64,000 nt of DNA from Lichtheimia corymbifera B2541 (Eukaryota; Mucoromycota; Mucoromycetes; Mucorales; Lichtheimiaceae), in contig JNEU01000824.1 of the NCBI GenBank assembly GCA_000697475.1, positions 124,001 through 188,000 on the forward strand. Direction: 5' to 3'. Below are positions 12,935 to 25,600 of this stretch, piece by piece (positions within the stretch are counted from its first letter, which is position 1; every line of letters begins with the position of its first letter). Below the pieces are notes generated by a model, which did no database searches, was not told the origin of the DNA, and was given only the letters and a program-made list of their open reading frames with translations. A program made the translations under genes and the position numbers.

Positions 12935-14262
12935 CTAAGCGGACAACATGATACCAACACCGAATTTGCTTTGGCCCTGTGTAATAAACGATGAATATGA
13001 GTAAACTTTTCTTGATAGCCAATATTGAAGTCTGTACCTTCATGTGATCCAAGTCACCACTGATGAGGAAAGAAAAGCCAGGAGCCATCTTCTCTTCGAG
13101 AACAGCCGACACGCGACCAGTAGTGTCAATTTGGCCACGGAAAGTAGCTTGTCTAAAGTCGAACTTGCCACCAACTGTAGCAACACCCTCTCTCCTCTGA
13201 CCTTGCATAAGCAAGTTGATCTCGACACCAAAGTCGACCTTTTCATTGATGCGTTGGTAGTAGCTGGCTTGGATAGCACCGAGACCTTGGAATTGAGCAG
13301 TAGCAATGTAATCATTGCCAGTATATTTACCAACCAAAGACATGGCGGTCTCCTCCATATCAGGTGTAGGACGCTGCAAGACAATTTCGGAACCAATGGC
13401 CAGCTTGGATGACACAGATTGCAAGTAAGAAGCGACGTACAAGCCAGTGAATTCCATTGGGTTGGGGTTCATAGCCTTAAGGTTGATGCTATAATCAGAG
13501 CCTGCATATTCGTGCTCCATTTGCAACATCGAGTGACCAGGCATATGCGTAAGCTATACACAATATCAATCATCAGCATATATTGATTCCTTCCGCTTCT
13601 TTCCTTTTCTCTATCTCTTGTATATACCTGAGCCATGATCTTTGTAAGAGAGTTCATAGACCACATGTGTCGCACAACAGCATTGAGATTGGTATCATTA
13701 TCCATCGTGCCTTGGATCATCGTCTAAAATTGGAGTCGTGTGTAAGTCGCGTGTGTATAATAGGAATACGTATATATACGCGCTCTATATATCGTTCGCT
13801 ATACGCATCCACCCCATCCTTATTCCAAATTACCCTCTCAGTCATGTATCCGGACATGAAATTGTACATTGGAGGCATCACTTGAGAGCCCAACGAGAAC
13901 TGGTGCTGTACATGAAAGTTGGGCGACAATTCCTTGACAATATTAGCTTGAGCACCGTCAAAAAGGTAGTTGGTAACAAAAGTGTCTATATTGAATAATG
14001 CGTGTACTTAGGTCGTATGTCCTTTGTCTCTTTTTCTTTTCTTGTTGAAGGTCAATTTACCCTTTACTTCGCCATGCAAGCGTTCAAACTTGCCAGGGTT
14101 TGGCAAACCGAGACGGCTCTTATGGTAGCTGAAAAGACGTGGCCAATGCAGCGGATTGTAAAAGGTTCCCGTAGGCTGTTGAGGCTTGTTTGGGAATGCT
14201 GACAATGGTGAATAGATTCCAGTCGGGGGCGTGGCGAGGTTAGGTGCTGTTGGTGTGGACAT
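12935..14262 (-). CDS. TOM40: Tom40, mitochondrial outer-membrane import channel
   Basis: Beta-barrel pore of the TOM complex through which nearly all nuclear-encoded mitochondrial proteins enter. Five exons on the minus strand (14061-14262, 13834-13985, 13628-13723, 13038-13553, 12935-12976) give about 335 residues, close to the usual fungal size. A Pro-rich N-terminal tail (residues 1-45) precedes the porin_3 barrel, with the characteristic segments PGKFERLHGEVK and FQGLGAIQASYYQRINEK and a C-terminal KFGVGIML strand. The last coding exon is only 42 nt. Its start faces the DNA-binding protein gene at 14904, so the 640-base gap is a shared divergent promoter region. Confidence 0.95.
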
Positions 14263-14903
14263 GCTTGTAAGATATGTGCCGAAAGAGCCAAAAACAAAAG
14301 AATTTTGAGGTTTTTGACCGCTTAGCGCTTATCCCAGTCTAAAGATGGTCATCGCAGAGAGGCTTTTTTAGCCCCGCACCCGCTTATTCTCGCGGGTTGG
14401 TTGTCATGTCTTACTCTGAGTCCCCGTGACGTAGCTGCATGTATATATCCGTGCGTCACTTAATATCAAAACCCAAATAAATTCATAAAGCGTACAAGAT
14501 CCACTGTATGGTATCCATGACGACACAAAGCCGTTTATTCCATTAAAACAAGGTTCATGAAGCACCACTTGACAACGAATAAAAACCAAGCGACAATTGC
14601 GTGGCAACGCCGCTTCGTCATCACACTATGACCATCACAACTGCTGCAACCTGATAAATGACATTTATTACATGACGTGTCGGATATGCTGTTGTAGCAA
14701 GGAAAGGGGAAACGACGACGTGTATTGATTTGATCCGTCCTTGTCGCCGTTTTGGATGTGGTGGTACACACGCATTACGACGCACGAGTCATCACCATAC
14801 TGTCCCCCTTTCATTCATCACCTGCTCTCCCCCCAACTCCTAATCACTCTTCTTTCACTTTCTTTCTTTCTCTTTTTCTTTCTTGCATTATATATTTTAT
14901 ATC
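14263..14903. other. Divergent intergenic region between TOM40 and the AT-hook gene
   Basis: No coding sequence is supported. The right end (about 14820-14890) is strongly pyrimidine-rich on the plus strand, with repeated CTTT units followed by a TATATTTTATAT tract immediately before the start codon at 14904. This is typical of fungal core promoters and 5' leaders. The region must serve both divergent genes. Confidence 0.4.
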
Positions 14904-15624
14904 ATGAAACCAGAACCCACAGAATCCGAGTGTTGGCTCGTTATTGGTGCTCATCAAGCAGGTGCAACAGAGGGACGTTGTGCAGAAATCGCTGGCTTGC
15001 CTCGATCCGCTGCCCACAAGATCATTAGCAACTTTAAGAAATTGGGTTCTCCTCAAGCATCCACTGTCAATTCGGCATCTGTGTTTATGCCATCTCGTAA
15101 GTGATATATATAGGAGACCTGTATTGATCATGGTATTCAAGTATATACGTGTACACAGACAAACGTAGGAGAAACGACTACGACTACCAAGATTCACCTT
15201 CTCCTGGACCTGTAAGATGCACCTTGCCATTTTGAGAAAGTTCATGCAAAACACAAAAGCACTTTTTATTGTGCATGTGCTTTCTCTTTATTTCATTTCA
15301 TTAACAACTCTCCTTCTTTCATTTCTTTGTTTTAAGCGGAAGCGTGGTCGTCCTCGCAAGGTGATTTATGCAACGGAAGGCTTAATCCGAGATACCATCA
15401 GTCGTAACCATAACAAGAAGGCACATGACAACGACCCTAGCAACAACGAATGGACTGAGCATGACGACCGACTATTGCTTTCTCATGTACTTGGCGTGCC
15501 CCAAAACTTCAAATGGAAGGAGCTGGAAACCATCTTTGAACAAAAACATCTATCCAAGATATGCCGTGATCGTTGGACTTTGTTGAGAAAAGAAATGCTT
15601 AAAGACATTGAGAAAAATCGGTGA
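14904..15624 (+). CDS. Small AT-hook, Myb/SANT-like DNA-binding protein
   Basis: Three exons (14904-15096, 15159-15211, 15337-15624) encode about 177 residues. The N-terminal 60 residues (EGRCAEIAGLPRSAAHKI) look like a helix-turn-helix of the kind found at the front of transposase or paired-type proteins. A basic AT-hook, KRGRPRK, lies at the start of exon 3. Residues about 110-170 contain a tryptophan-spaced Myb/SANT-like region (EWTEHDDRLLLSHV, then FKWKELETIF and CRDRWTLLRKEM). A nuclear DNA-binding role is inferred. No orthologue is recognised by name. Confidence 0.7.
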
Positions 15625-15685
15625 AAATAAATCATCGACGATACCAACAATTGTAATTGTCATTCATTTTGTGGTTTTTATAAAC

Positions 15686-15722
15686 GTGTGTGAGTGAGTG
15701 TGTGTGTGTGTGCGTGTGTGTG
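15686..15722. repeat. TG-rich microsatellite
   Basis: An imperfect (TG)n run of 37 bases lies in the short gap between the convergent 3' ends of the AT-hook gene and eIF3b. It probably falls inside a 3' UTR. Confidence 0.8.
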
Positions 15723-15795
15723 AAAGATGGAACAACTAAACAGCGGATGAAAGTGGGATAAATGCATTGTATAACAGTGGTTGTATAAAAGATTA

Positions 15796-18183
15796 TTAAT
15801 CCACGATTTCCTCGACTTCATCAATGACCTCTTCAACCCATTCTTCAATGGTTTCTGATTTGCCCTCATCGGCACTTGATCGAAGTTCCTTGCCAGCAGC
15901 CTTGCGTTCATCAAGCATTTGCTTCTCGACTTGCTTTCTCCAGGCGTACCAATCCTCAATTGCCTTCCGACGAGCAGCAATGATACGAGCAGCATTGGCA
16001 TCACCAGCAGCAAGATCTTCTTCTTCGAATTGTTTGCTGTATTGTCTGAGGTTCTTTTTGATCTTCTTCTTTTGCTCTGGAGTCAACAAACTCTTAGGAC
16101 GAGGACGCCACATGATGAGCTTGAAATGATCGATGCTCTCTTGACGCAACAATTGACCCTTGAAATCCCACATGTTGAAGCCGTGGTCGGCGGAATGGTG
16201 CCATGAGCTGGAACCACTGACAACATAACGACCTGTTGGATCCCATTCAATATCAGTGACACCATAATGCTCTTGAGCAGACAATTGCACCACAGTAGAA
16301 CCAAGTTCGGCCTTAGCATCCTTCTTGGCCTCACCCATTGGCTCAAAGTCCAAATCCCAGAATTCAATGTCATGTGCACTTGGGCTACGCAAAGTTGAGA
16401 GTACGATATGTCGACCCTTGGGAGACCAGGACAAGCTGTTGGTAGTCTTCTTGTCAATCTTTTTCAGTGGGCGGAAACCAGCAACTGCTTTGCTTGTGTC
16501 AAGATAATAGAAAGTAACGGCAGTCTTAAAAGTGGTAGGGGGTGCTGCACCACCAGGACCTGGAGCAGTGGCACCAAATGCAGGGTCGTTCGTAGTAATG
16601 ATGGCAAAGCGTTCACCGTTAGGTTCCCACGCAAATTTGAGTACAGGATCCTTAAGCTCAAGAGTCTCAACAGGAATGGCCTTCTCGCAAACACGGAAGA
16701 TTTCAAGGTTGGTGAATTGTGATTTCTTGGTCTTGGTATGACGGTTGACCTTGACAGCCAAAAAGTGACCCTTGGATTGCCAGAACAACATACACTACAT
16801 CATAGATACACAATAAGTCTCCCATCAATAAACCTCTCTTTGCTTCTACTACTTACGTCGGAAACATTGAACAAATTCTTGGTGCGGACAATCTCCTTGC
16901 TAGGCATAGCCATCATGGTAACTCGTGCAGGTTGATTACCAACTTCAGGTGTCCAGTATGCAAGCATCTCTTCCTTTTGGTTGAGCTTAGAATCTGACTT
17001 CTCACCGAGCGATGGAGACCACTCGAAATCGACAATGCCTTCAATCTTGATACTCTTCTTGCCAACCAAACCCATGGAAGGTGCTTCGTAGACAGATAAT
17101 TGTTGACCAGGAACAACACGTGCAAAGTATTTGTCGGAAGGAGACCACTTGAACATGGGCCATCTCACAGTCTTTTGTTGTGCTTCAGTGGGAAGAGCAG
17201 CGAATGAACGAAGCAATGCACCAGTCTTAATATCCCAAACAATGGTGTGGTTGCCTTCATCGTATTCGGAGAAAGGATGTGGTGCACCAGCAGGAATGCG
17301 AGCCAAGCTGATAGGCTCACTCGACCATGTAACAAGGTAACGTTCGTTGGGAGAGAAATCAATGAGTCTGACACCGGGATGATAGAAGCGTACAATTTGA
17401 GCCCAAGAAGGACCACCCCACAATGCAATACCCTGTGCGTGGAAAGTGGCGATGTAACTACCAAGAGGCGACCATTGCAAATAGTTTTGTGTCCAATCCT
17501 AATATAATCAGGTTAGCCAATTGATCTATGATCGTGAATGTAATCAACTTACAGAGCGCACATAGACTTCCTCAAGCTTCTCGGTCTTACGGTTCCAGTA
17601 GATGCCAGCTTCCTTGCCACGATAGATCAAGAGTTGATCACGTGCCTGAGGATCCATCAACCAGCTCTTGAGATGTTCCTTTGGAGTGAATTCGGGAAGC
17701 TCGGGCTCTTCATACTTGTCGTTCATGTTGGTGTACTTTTCAACATCGGTGAAGCGGTTAACGGAAAGCTGATGGGCCTTGGACATTTTGTAGCCATCCA
17801 AGTTCTTGACAGCGGCAAAAGCGGCATCGGGCGTTTCAAAGTCAACAAACAAGTAACTAGATAAGGATCAACAAGCGATTAACAATCATGACGCGTATAG
17901 AGATATATCATTTGCCGTACCCTTTGCTTTCACGTTTGCCGTCCTTGGACTCCATAGGCATCCAAATACCACCCTCCTTGACTTCACCGGCATTCTTGGT
18001 CAAAAGCTTGCGCAATACTGAAAGCAGCTTTTCCTCTTTGTTCTCATCAACAATGGGTGCACCATCGACAACCACGATCGTATCGAGTTCCTCGTCAACC
18101 GAAACTTTGTGCTTCTCGTAAATGTCGCTGAAATCGATGTCCTCTTCGTGTTCAGGCAGATTCTTCAAGTCGAGCCCAGGCAT
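15796..18183 (-). CDS. PRT1: Translation initiation factor eIF3 subunit b
   Basis: Scaffold subunit of eIF3, which loads initiator tRNA and mRNA onto the 40S ribosome. Four minus-strand exons (17921-18183, 17553-17856, 16857-17498, 15796-16794) encode about 735 residues. An N-terminal RRM occupies about residues 38-125 (IVVVDGAPIV, then GYLFVDFETPDAA). A WD40-like beta-propeller follows at about 150-620 (LQWSPLGSYIATFHAQGIAL, then FEWSPSLG, then DIEWDPTGRYVVSGSSSWHH). The C-terminal helix that binds eIF3i/g contains MWRPRPKSLL and ends in an acidic tail. Length and motif order match the family throughout. Confidence 0.96.
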
Positions 18184-19071
18184 AGTGAAAAATGAGGGAT
18201 TGAATGAAAGGAGTGAGCAAGCCGAAAACAAGAGCAAATTTCAAGTTGGCCGTGCGAGGTGGCTTGGCGACAGCTACAACTCACCCCATCCCAGCTAAAT
18301 GCTATGGCAACCATCCCTCACAACACATATACGATCGCATCCAAGGGCATGGTATTTCATAGGAATTCTTTTTATACTTGAACCGTCTTACAATAAAAGC
18401 ATTTGCATACTTTGCTACACTAGAGGAGATGATGACCTATAAGAAGATGAATCAACAACAGCCATCAACAATTAGGATTATAAAGAAACTACGTCAGGCA
18501 TTATCAAAAAAGGGGTGATTCAAGGGGGAATTGGAAGTAACAACATCACATGGCATTCAAGTATAAAGACATGTTTTTTTGAACTCGAGAGGGGTTACTT
18601 GATCCCATGGTGGCAAGTTGTTGGCACACTCCATCATACGAATCTTATTCGCCACCCATTACGCATTCACCCACACACATACATATATATATAAGAAGCA
18701 CACCGCAGTATCCATAGCAAGCAATAAGTAGCTCTTGTTAAAAGTAGTAAATAAAATGTAGATATCATGACCATATGGTATATGCTGCTACGTATTATGA
18801 CAAGAGTGGCAAGCCTTATAACCTCCCTTTCTTGATCGTGATATGTTTTGTGGAAATGGGTCGTCGACAATGCGAATATGTATTGCACATACCAATATGA
18901 GAATGATTAGATGCCATTCGTGATAGGAAGCTGCACCGGAACGAAAAATACGATGGCCCAAAGTAGATAAGCATATACTTGATTGTGGCCTTTTGGTATC
19001 CCTCCTGTGCCAAATGGGTATTCGTGTCACGCCAAGTTGGATACAAGCAACAGCTAGCCATCACGGAAAGC
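18184..19071. other. Intergenic region
   Basis: About 890 A/T-rich bases between the eIF3b start and the 3' end of the serine-rich protein gene. Minus-strand open frames near 18670-19115 have no recognisable similarity and run into the downstream coding region in another frame, so they are not called. Nothing else is seen. Confidence 0.4.
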
Positions 19072-20552
19072 TTAATATCGTAAGCCGCTCGGACGGCATG
19101 ATGTAAACGGATCACGGCGTTTGGGTAAATAGCTTCGTGGTCGCAAAGGGCCGACGATTTTTTGTGCTCGCATCATGTTAGCCTCGGCTACAATCATACG
19201 AAGATGATCACTATTGACCCGGATATCTCGTGCATGGTGATGATGCTTTAAGGGGTTCTGTCGTTTGTTTAGCTTCTTTTTCCCAGAGCTGGAACAAGGT
19301 GATGATTTGGTATTGGGCTTGATTGTTGCCGTGTCGTCGTTGTTGGATCGAACAGTGTCGTTCATATCGCCATCTATCGTGCATGATGACGATGGCAGTG
19401 ATTGCGTTGATGGTATCGACGAGAGTTGGTTATCGTCTTCGTCATCTTCTTCGTCATCCAGTATCGGTGTCCAGTCAGTAGGACTCTTCCAAGCAAACCA
19501 TCTCTCATCATCATCTGGTGAAGGTGCTTCGAATATCCGAAAGGTCTCCAATGGTACACCCTTGTTTTCCACGTCGTGGGTTTCTTCCTTCTCGGCACTA
19601 ACTGTTGCAGTTGACCTTTCTTGCACATAATGGTCGCACAAAAGATCTGAAAGGGCTAATGTGGTATTGGATGTGGTGGGTGGATTTGGTGATAATGTCG
19701 GTGATGAAGACAATGCAGCTGGAGCTGTATTTTCACTAATAGTCGATAGGCTACTGCTGGATGCACTGCTAGCTGAGGTGCTCAAGCTACCGCTAGATGA
19801 TGAGCTGGTACTTAAACAGCTACATGCATCATCACTGCTTTCGCTGGTTGTACGAGAGATGGTAATGGGAACACTGACGTCAAGCGGCGTGGTGGGTGAC
19901 GGGGATCGAGGCATGAATCCAACAGGTGATGATGGTTCCTTATTGACATCGGCATACGATGATTCCGAGAAATGTGCAAGAACACGATTAAACAAAGATA
20001 CAAGAAACGTTGAATCGCCTTCATTGGCATTTTCAAAATATGGATAAGGTGCCTGTTTCCGTGGTGATGGTGGTGATGACCATGCTCGTTTGTGCTGATG
20101 TTCTTGGCCCTTCTGCTTCTGTTTTTGTGAAGTGTCAATTATTATACATGTTGTTTTATCGCGTTTAAGCATCATCATTACACCGACGCACACAACCACT
20201 AATGCACTTTTTGGTCCCGCTCCACTCTCTTCTCTCACTCAAATAACATCTACATTTATTGTGCTTTGAAAGCAGCAGCAATACATTCATTCTAAAAGAA
20301 TAATGCTAAAACAACAGACGTCAATGCGCCCGTTGTCATTGCACGCCACCCATCGATAACCACACCAACCCAAAATATCCAAAAACACCCAAAACTTACT
20401 TTTCTGGAAGAACGCCGTGTCGGGATCGTGCCGTATGGTACAGGTGCATGTGCAGTGATTTGTTTGGCACGATGACGATATACATCGCGAGTCAAACTCG
20501 CAGGGATGTCGAGGCTGCTGCTGTTGCTGCTGGTACTTTTTGTGCGTGGCAT
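19072..20552 (-). CDS. Serine-rich protein of unknown function with a basic C-terminal motif
   Basis: Two minus-strand exons (20400-20552 and 19072-20118, separated by a 281-nt intron, long for this window) give about 399 residues. The middle is low in complexity: long Ser runs (about 140-190), an acidic stretch DDEEDDEDDN and a Ser/Thr-rich linker, so most of it is probably disordered. The last 50 residues differ: SDHLRMIVAEANMMRAQKIV is followed by GPLRPRSYLPKRRDPF, an ordered-looking basic segment that is likely the conserved functional part. I do not recognise the family. No membrane segment or catalytic motif is seen. The first exon assignment is less sure than the second. Confidence 0.6.
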
Positions 20553-21072
20553 TGAAGGAGAATATGTAAAATGCAAGCGGGGATGAAAATGATAAGGAAT
20601 AGAAAGAAAAAGGGTAAGACAAAGAGTGCAAATTGAAAGTTGAATGGATGCTTTTAAATAGGCAAGTTTGGTTTTCCTCTTTCGGAATAGCGATAAGGGT
20701 AAGGGGGGTGGATGCGGGGATGGGGGTGAATCAAAAAGCGGTGATGGGAGGTCACGGGTTGCCTTTCATATACTTTCATCACACCGACAAAGACTTTTTA
20801 CCTTTTCTTATAAACAAAAGCACACCATTCAATGTTTATGCAAAGCTATATATTAGCCATAGATGGCTTTTCACACGCATGGCGCTCGTAAACATAAACA
20901 ATATATATATAAAACACTTGTATGCGCCTCCTCTTGAATCCACGCCAGGGAGGAAAGGAGAATCAAAAGGATAGCCAATGTCAGGTTGCAGCGTGCGGAA
21001 AACTTTATTCAATGTCCTGACAAATAGGGGTCTCCTTTTTTCACTCTTTATCTTGCGGCATACTCGTACGTG
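20553..21072. other. Intergenic region
   Basis: Upstream region of the serine-rich protein gene and 3' flank of the protease gene. It contains A/T-rich tracts, including TATATATATAAAA near 20902-20914, and no supported coding sequence. Confidence 0.35.
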
Positions 21073-22219
21073 CTAGCTGACAAGAATGTTGGTCGTCATC
21101 AATAACCCCAACACCAAAAGGGATGCCGTTGCTGCCGTGTCTTTAGTAATGCGTGAGAACCGATTGCTAATACCATTACTACTACTACCATGCTTTGGAT
21201 GCATACATAAGCTCTCAACTTGATTATGCTTCTTTTCCTGCTGTAGCGTAAGTACTGTTTCCGGTAAGCCAGTTGTATTCGAGATCCAATCGAGATGCTG
21301 GTCAATGTTGACAAAGGCATTATAAACGGTCTTTCCATGGTCGGGTACAGGACACGTTCCCCTGCTTGGGTCTTGGTCATGGACATTGAAAATTCGACTG
21401 AGAACACCCGTCATCAACAATGCTCCACTTTTACTAGCTATCAGCAGCGGCCCTCCTATTTTGGATCATTGTCATCAGTATTAAATGGCGTTGCTGTACG
21501 CACTATGATGCAAAACATGGAAACAAAGGAAGCCATGCAGGGTTCATAATTAAGCTACCTGAGTCTCCATGGCAAAGCGCCGTGTTGTGTGAAAAGGTTG
21601 TAGTCATCCATAGGCGATTGGTGGTATATCTTGGGTACGTCATGAACGCCATTTGAATGGTATCGGGTAATTGATTGTCATTTTCATAGCCCACCCCCAC
21701 AAAACGAGCATCGGTACCAGTGTCATCCATCGTGGAACCAATAGCAATGCAATGCTTCACAGGTAATGCAAGCTGCACGAGACCAAGGTCATATACGGAA
21801 TTTTCCAAGGCCGATTTTTCACTCTTGGATTGCGTTGACGATGACGACGATGATGATGGAGCTTGGGCTTGTTCATTGGTGGAGTAGGTTACAAAATTCG
21901 GGTGGATGATGCTCTGCGTAATGCCAATCTTTTTACTTTTTTGTCGCCAATGCTTGTCATTGCATGGATCGCCGTTGTCATCATCATCAACCACATACAC
22001 ATGCTCAGCTGAAATTCCAGGCAGTAAACAATGTGCAGCCGTCAACACCCATGCTGGATCAGTGGATATCAATGAACCACCGCATATGATCTGGTCCCCA
22101 AAAACAACAAAGAAGGGGTATTCATTCCAATCACTTATGGCTGTGCCTTGGGAGATGGCCAATGCGTCTTTGACCAGGGACAAATATACAAGCTGCATCA
22201 CTGTTGTTTTCAAGTGCAT
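21073..22219 (-). CDS. Trypsin-like serine protease (S1) with a hydrophobic C-terminal tail
   Basis: Two minus-strand exons (21559-22219, 21073-21455) give about 347 residues. The S1 triad is complete: His63 in LTAAHC, Asp144 in YDLGLVQL and Ser220 in GDSGGPL, the last restored exactly across the 103-nt intron. The N-terminal 21 residues are moderately hydrophobic and may be a signal peptide. A serine-only loop (PSSSSSSST) is inserted before the catalytic Asp. After the protease domain there is an extension of about 100 residues ending in TAASLLVLGLLMTTNILV, which resembles a GPI-anchor signal or a tail anchor. The classical IVGG start is replaced by GTAISDW, so activation may differ. Extracellular or cell-surface proteolysis is inferred. 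Confidence 0.8.
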
Positions 22220-22651
22220 GACAAAATTGAAATGGTAGATAACGCAGATCGCGGCTTTTGTGCGACATCCTTACAAACAATGCATGGCTGCTAATTATAT
22301 ATAAGCATATCTTCTAGGAGGACAATGATAACACGTGAGAATGAGCAACGATGATGTCGTTTATGCAATCGCAAGTGTTTGATCTTCCAAATCAGAGATA
22401 AATAAAGCAACTGAAATGTGCCCCATAGCATTATGACTGATACAAAAGGATGGATTTGTGCTGATGTAGCCAATGTCATGTTCTCGCTCAACGTTATCAT
22501 CCTTGGTGACTGCATGAAATATCATCGAAACTCTGTTTTTGAATGGTATAGCTGTCAAGCTGGAAAGATTACAAGAAAAGCTAAGTACATAATGAAAGTT
22601 GATAATCGTAGCAGTTTAATCGAAAATACAAAGTGATTAATTAGGTCACGT
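22220..22651. other. Intergenic region
   Basis: A 432-base gap between the protease start and the 3' end of the lysine enzyme gene. No coding sequence with recognisable similarity, RNA gene or repeat is seen. Confidence 0.35.
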
Positions 22652-25600
22652 CTAAGCTGCCCACAATCCACTACCAGTAGCATCAGAAAGTGGTCTACGA
22701 TGTCCTTCAATTGTTTGTTCAACGAAACGCACGCCTTGTTCTTCGAGCTGATCCAGAATAGGCAAGTATACGTCAGGAGCGATGGGTCTCAAGACACCAC
22801 GATCGTGGATCTTATTGTCAAGAATAAGCTCAGTGGCCATTGCTGCTGGTAAGCCGACCGTTTTTGCCATAGCTGTCTCGCCGTTAGGAACACCATAATC
22901 GATCAATGTAGAAATGACAGTCTCCTATGATAGATTGCAAATAGTGATGTTAGCCCCGAAATACTCCCATATAGATCAATGATTATTGATTTACCGTTTT
23001 GTTGGTGACCCTATCTTCAATCACAAATTCGTGCTGCATGGCCGTCATATCTCGCTCGCCAGGTTTATAAGCCAATCTATTAGCGAGGATAATCGAGAAC
23101 GCATCGAGCGATGTGGGTGCCTTGTACATGCTGTCGGGAACACCTGAAGCGAATAGGAAGCGAATTGCATCAACGGTGCGATCAATCACCGGGTTGTCTT
23201 GATCGAGATGCAGCATGTGTGCCAATGCCTTCTTATCACCAGCTAGCACATCGTTCGCATGTTTACCCTAAAGTCATACTATATCAGTAAGCGAATACAC
23301 GATTGGAATGCAATGATGCTTACCCAAGATGAAACAAGTGATGTGAAGTCCTCTTTCAAAGAAAGGAAACCAAGCTTTCTAAATGCATAAAGCAAATCAG
23401 AGTATCCCTGAAGTGATATACGATTTCTTTGTTAGTGCATAACCTATGTGAAAGCACGCACCCGTCATGCATACCTGATATCGCAAGGTACCACGGAACA
23501 TCGTGTCCATGTCATTCAAGTTTCCTAGTCCATAGATATCGGTGTACTTGAGCGAATCTCGGTTGGCTAAGCCTTCAAAGGTGAATCCTTGGAATGGTGT
23601 GCGCACCGATGGGAAATGTTGCTTGAGCAAATCAACGCCAGCGATATTGTGTTGCTAATTTAACGATACCAGGTATATAAGTCTAAGAGGCTGTAGAAGA
23701 AATGGTATATTGGAAAGCTTATTTACCTTGCCGTCGGCCCAATAGACAGCGTCATTGCCACTGGCAGTGAGCACTCCACGAGGTGACCAACTGAACTTGT
23801 AACCCAATGGCACATTGGATGCTTCAGGTGCTGGGAGACCACCACACCAGGACACAAACGAGCGCACCTTGAATTATGATGATTAGGTCACAAAAGAAAA
23901 GGGTGATGCATGAATTGATTTACCTTTTTGCCATGTGCCTTTGCATAATCGATGATTTTCATTGCCGACATGTGATCGATACCAGGATCCAGCCCGACCT
24001 CGTTCATGATGGTGATTCCTGCACGCTTAGCACTAGACTATGCATTAACTTTCCGCTCTTCATTTGCTTGTTGTAATATACTTACTCGTCATCCAACTTT
24101 TCCATCTCTGGAGACACGTAGCTTGCTGTCACCATATGCTTGCGGTGGTCAATGCAGGTTTTGGCAACAGTGTCATGCAAAAATGCAGGTACCAAACTAC
24201 GATATCCATGAGTAAACCATCCAAAAAGTATTCATACACATTGTCTATATACATACCTCACAACAACATCAGCTCCAGAAACAAGGTTTCCAAGTTTTTC
24301 CTTATCAGAGATATCCAACTGCACGGCTTCCGTTTCACCACCTTCCTGGTTATTGGCTGCCTGGCATTGAGCAGCTAAGCTTTCAGCTTCGCTAAGGGCA
24401 TTGCTAGCTATTGATATTACATACATAATGAGCTAAAAAGTTAAAAGAAAGAATAAACGCATTACCAATGACAACGCGCACGTTGGATCGACGAAGTAAA
24501 TGCTGGACTAATGGACGAGCCACCATGCCCGATCCAAGTAGTAAGACGGTTTGCTTTTCCTTTTGCTGGGCGATATGGGAATTGAGAGAGGAGTGTTCAC
24601 CGAGTAGCTTTCCATTGTCAGCGATAGTGGCATTGGCAAGGACCGATGGCAAGTTTTTGAAGTCGTTGGCGGAAGGATGGATCTGCATTGACAATGAGCG
24701 TGGGAAGAAAATCACGTGATGTGGAATGAAGGGACTTACCAAATCCTTGATGAATGGATACAAGACCTGGCTGAAATGCTCACTGCTTTCGATTGGAAGT
24801 TCAGCAGGAAGGATGTCGATACCCATAACTTGAATGCCATCCTTTTCAACACTACAAATTATATGTCAATTAGCTTGATGCTATCACAATAAATTCAAGG
24901 CCAAGTCCTTACTTTTGATGTTCAACATTCTTAATCGCATCGTAGTAGTAAAAGCCATCTTCAATATTGGTTGTACGAGACAAGCATTCAAATGCACCCT
25001 GTATTACGCTGTTAGATATGACCTATGAGAGTTTGGAGAGGATATACATACCCTTGGGTCACACACAATATCCACCAGCGACATCATTTTGCCCTTATCG
25101 ATTGAACCTTGTTTTTGTAGTCGTTGGAATTGGGCAAGGTCCTCATTGCTCATGAGTCGTGGATAGCGCTGATCCCAATATGCTCCCGTGACAACCGAGT
25201 TGACATATGGTGCGATCTATTGAGGGCGATGCGTGGGAGAGAAAGGGGCGTGGGACACAATGACCGTGGGGATTAGTTTTCCAAATGTGGAATGCACTCG
25301 AGTATATCATGTACCTTTTCAGAGAAACACGACTCATAATTACTCGGGTTTGCCAAGTAATCGTGATGCGACGCTAAAGGTGCACCCGTCTTGTAACGAA
25401 TATAGTCTTTTGTTTCCAGTTGCACACCATAAACCTTCTTTAATCGGGGATCTGCAGATTTGGTTAATACATTGGCTACTCATATCACTCAATGCTATAC
25501 TTACTCTTATCCTTTACGAGCTTGGGCAAATCTTCAGCGGGCACAAACTCATGGGGAAGTTCCTTGAAAATCTCCAAGGCACCCTGAATGACGTAAGGAA

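Noticed and set aside
15919..16722. Plus-strand open frames across eIF3b
   Set aside because: Shadow frames of a confidently identified gene on the other strand.
18667..19115. Minus-strand open frames downstream of the serine-rich protein
   Set aside because: No similarity, no splice continuity, and overlap with the true 3' end of that gene in another frame.
19265..20047. Plus-strand open frames rich in Ser, Val and Asp
   Set aside because: They are the antisense of the serine-rich protein exon and show the mirrored low-complexity composition.
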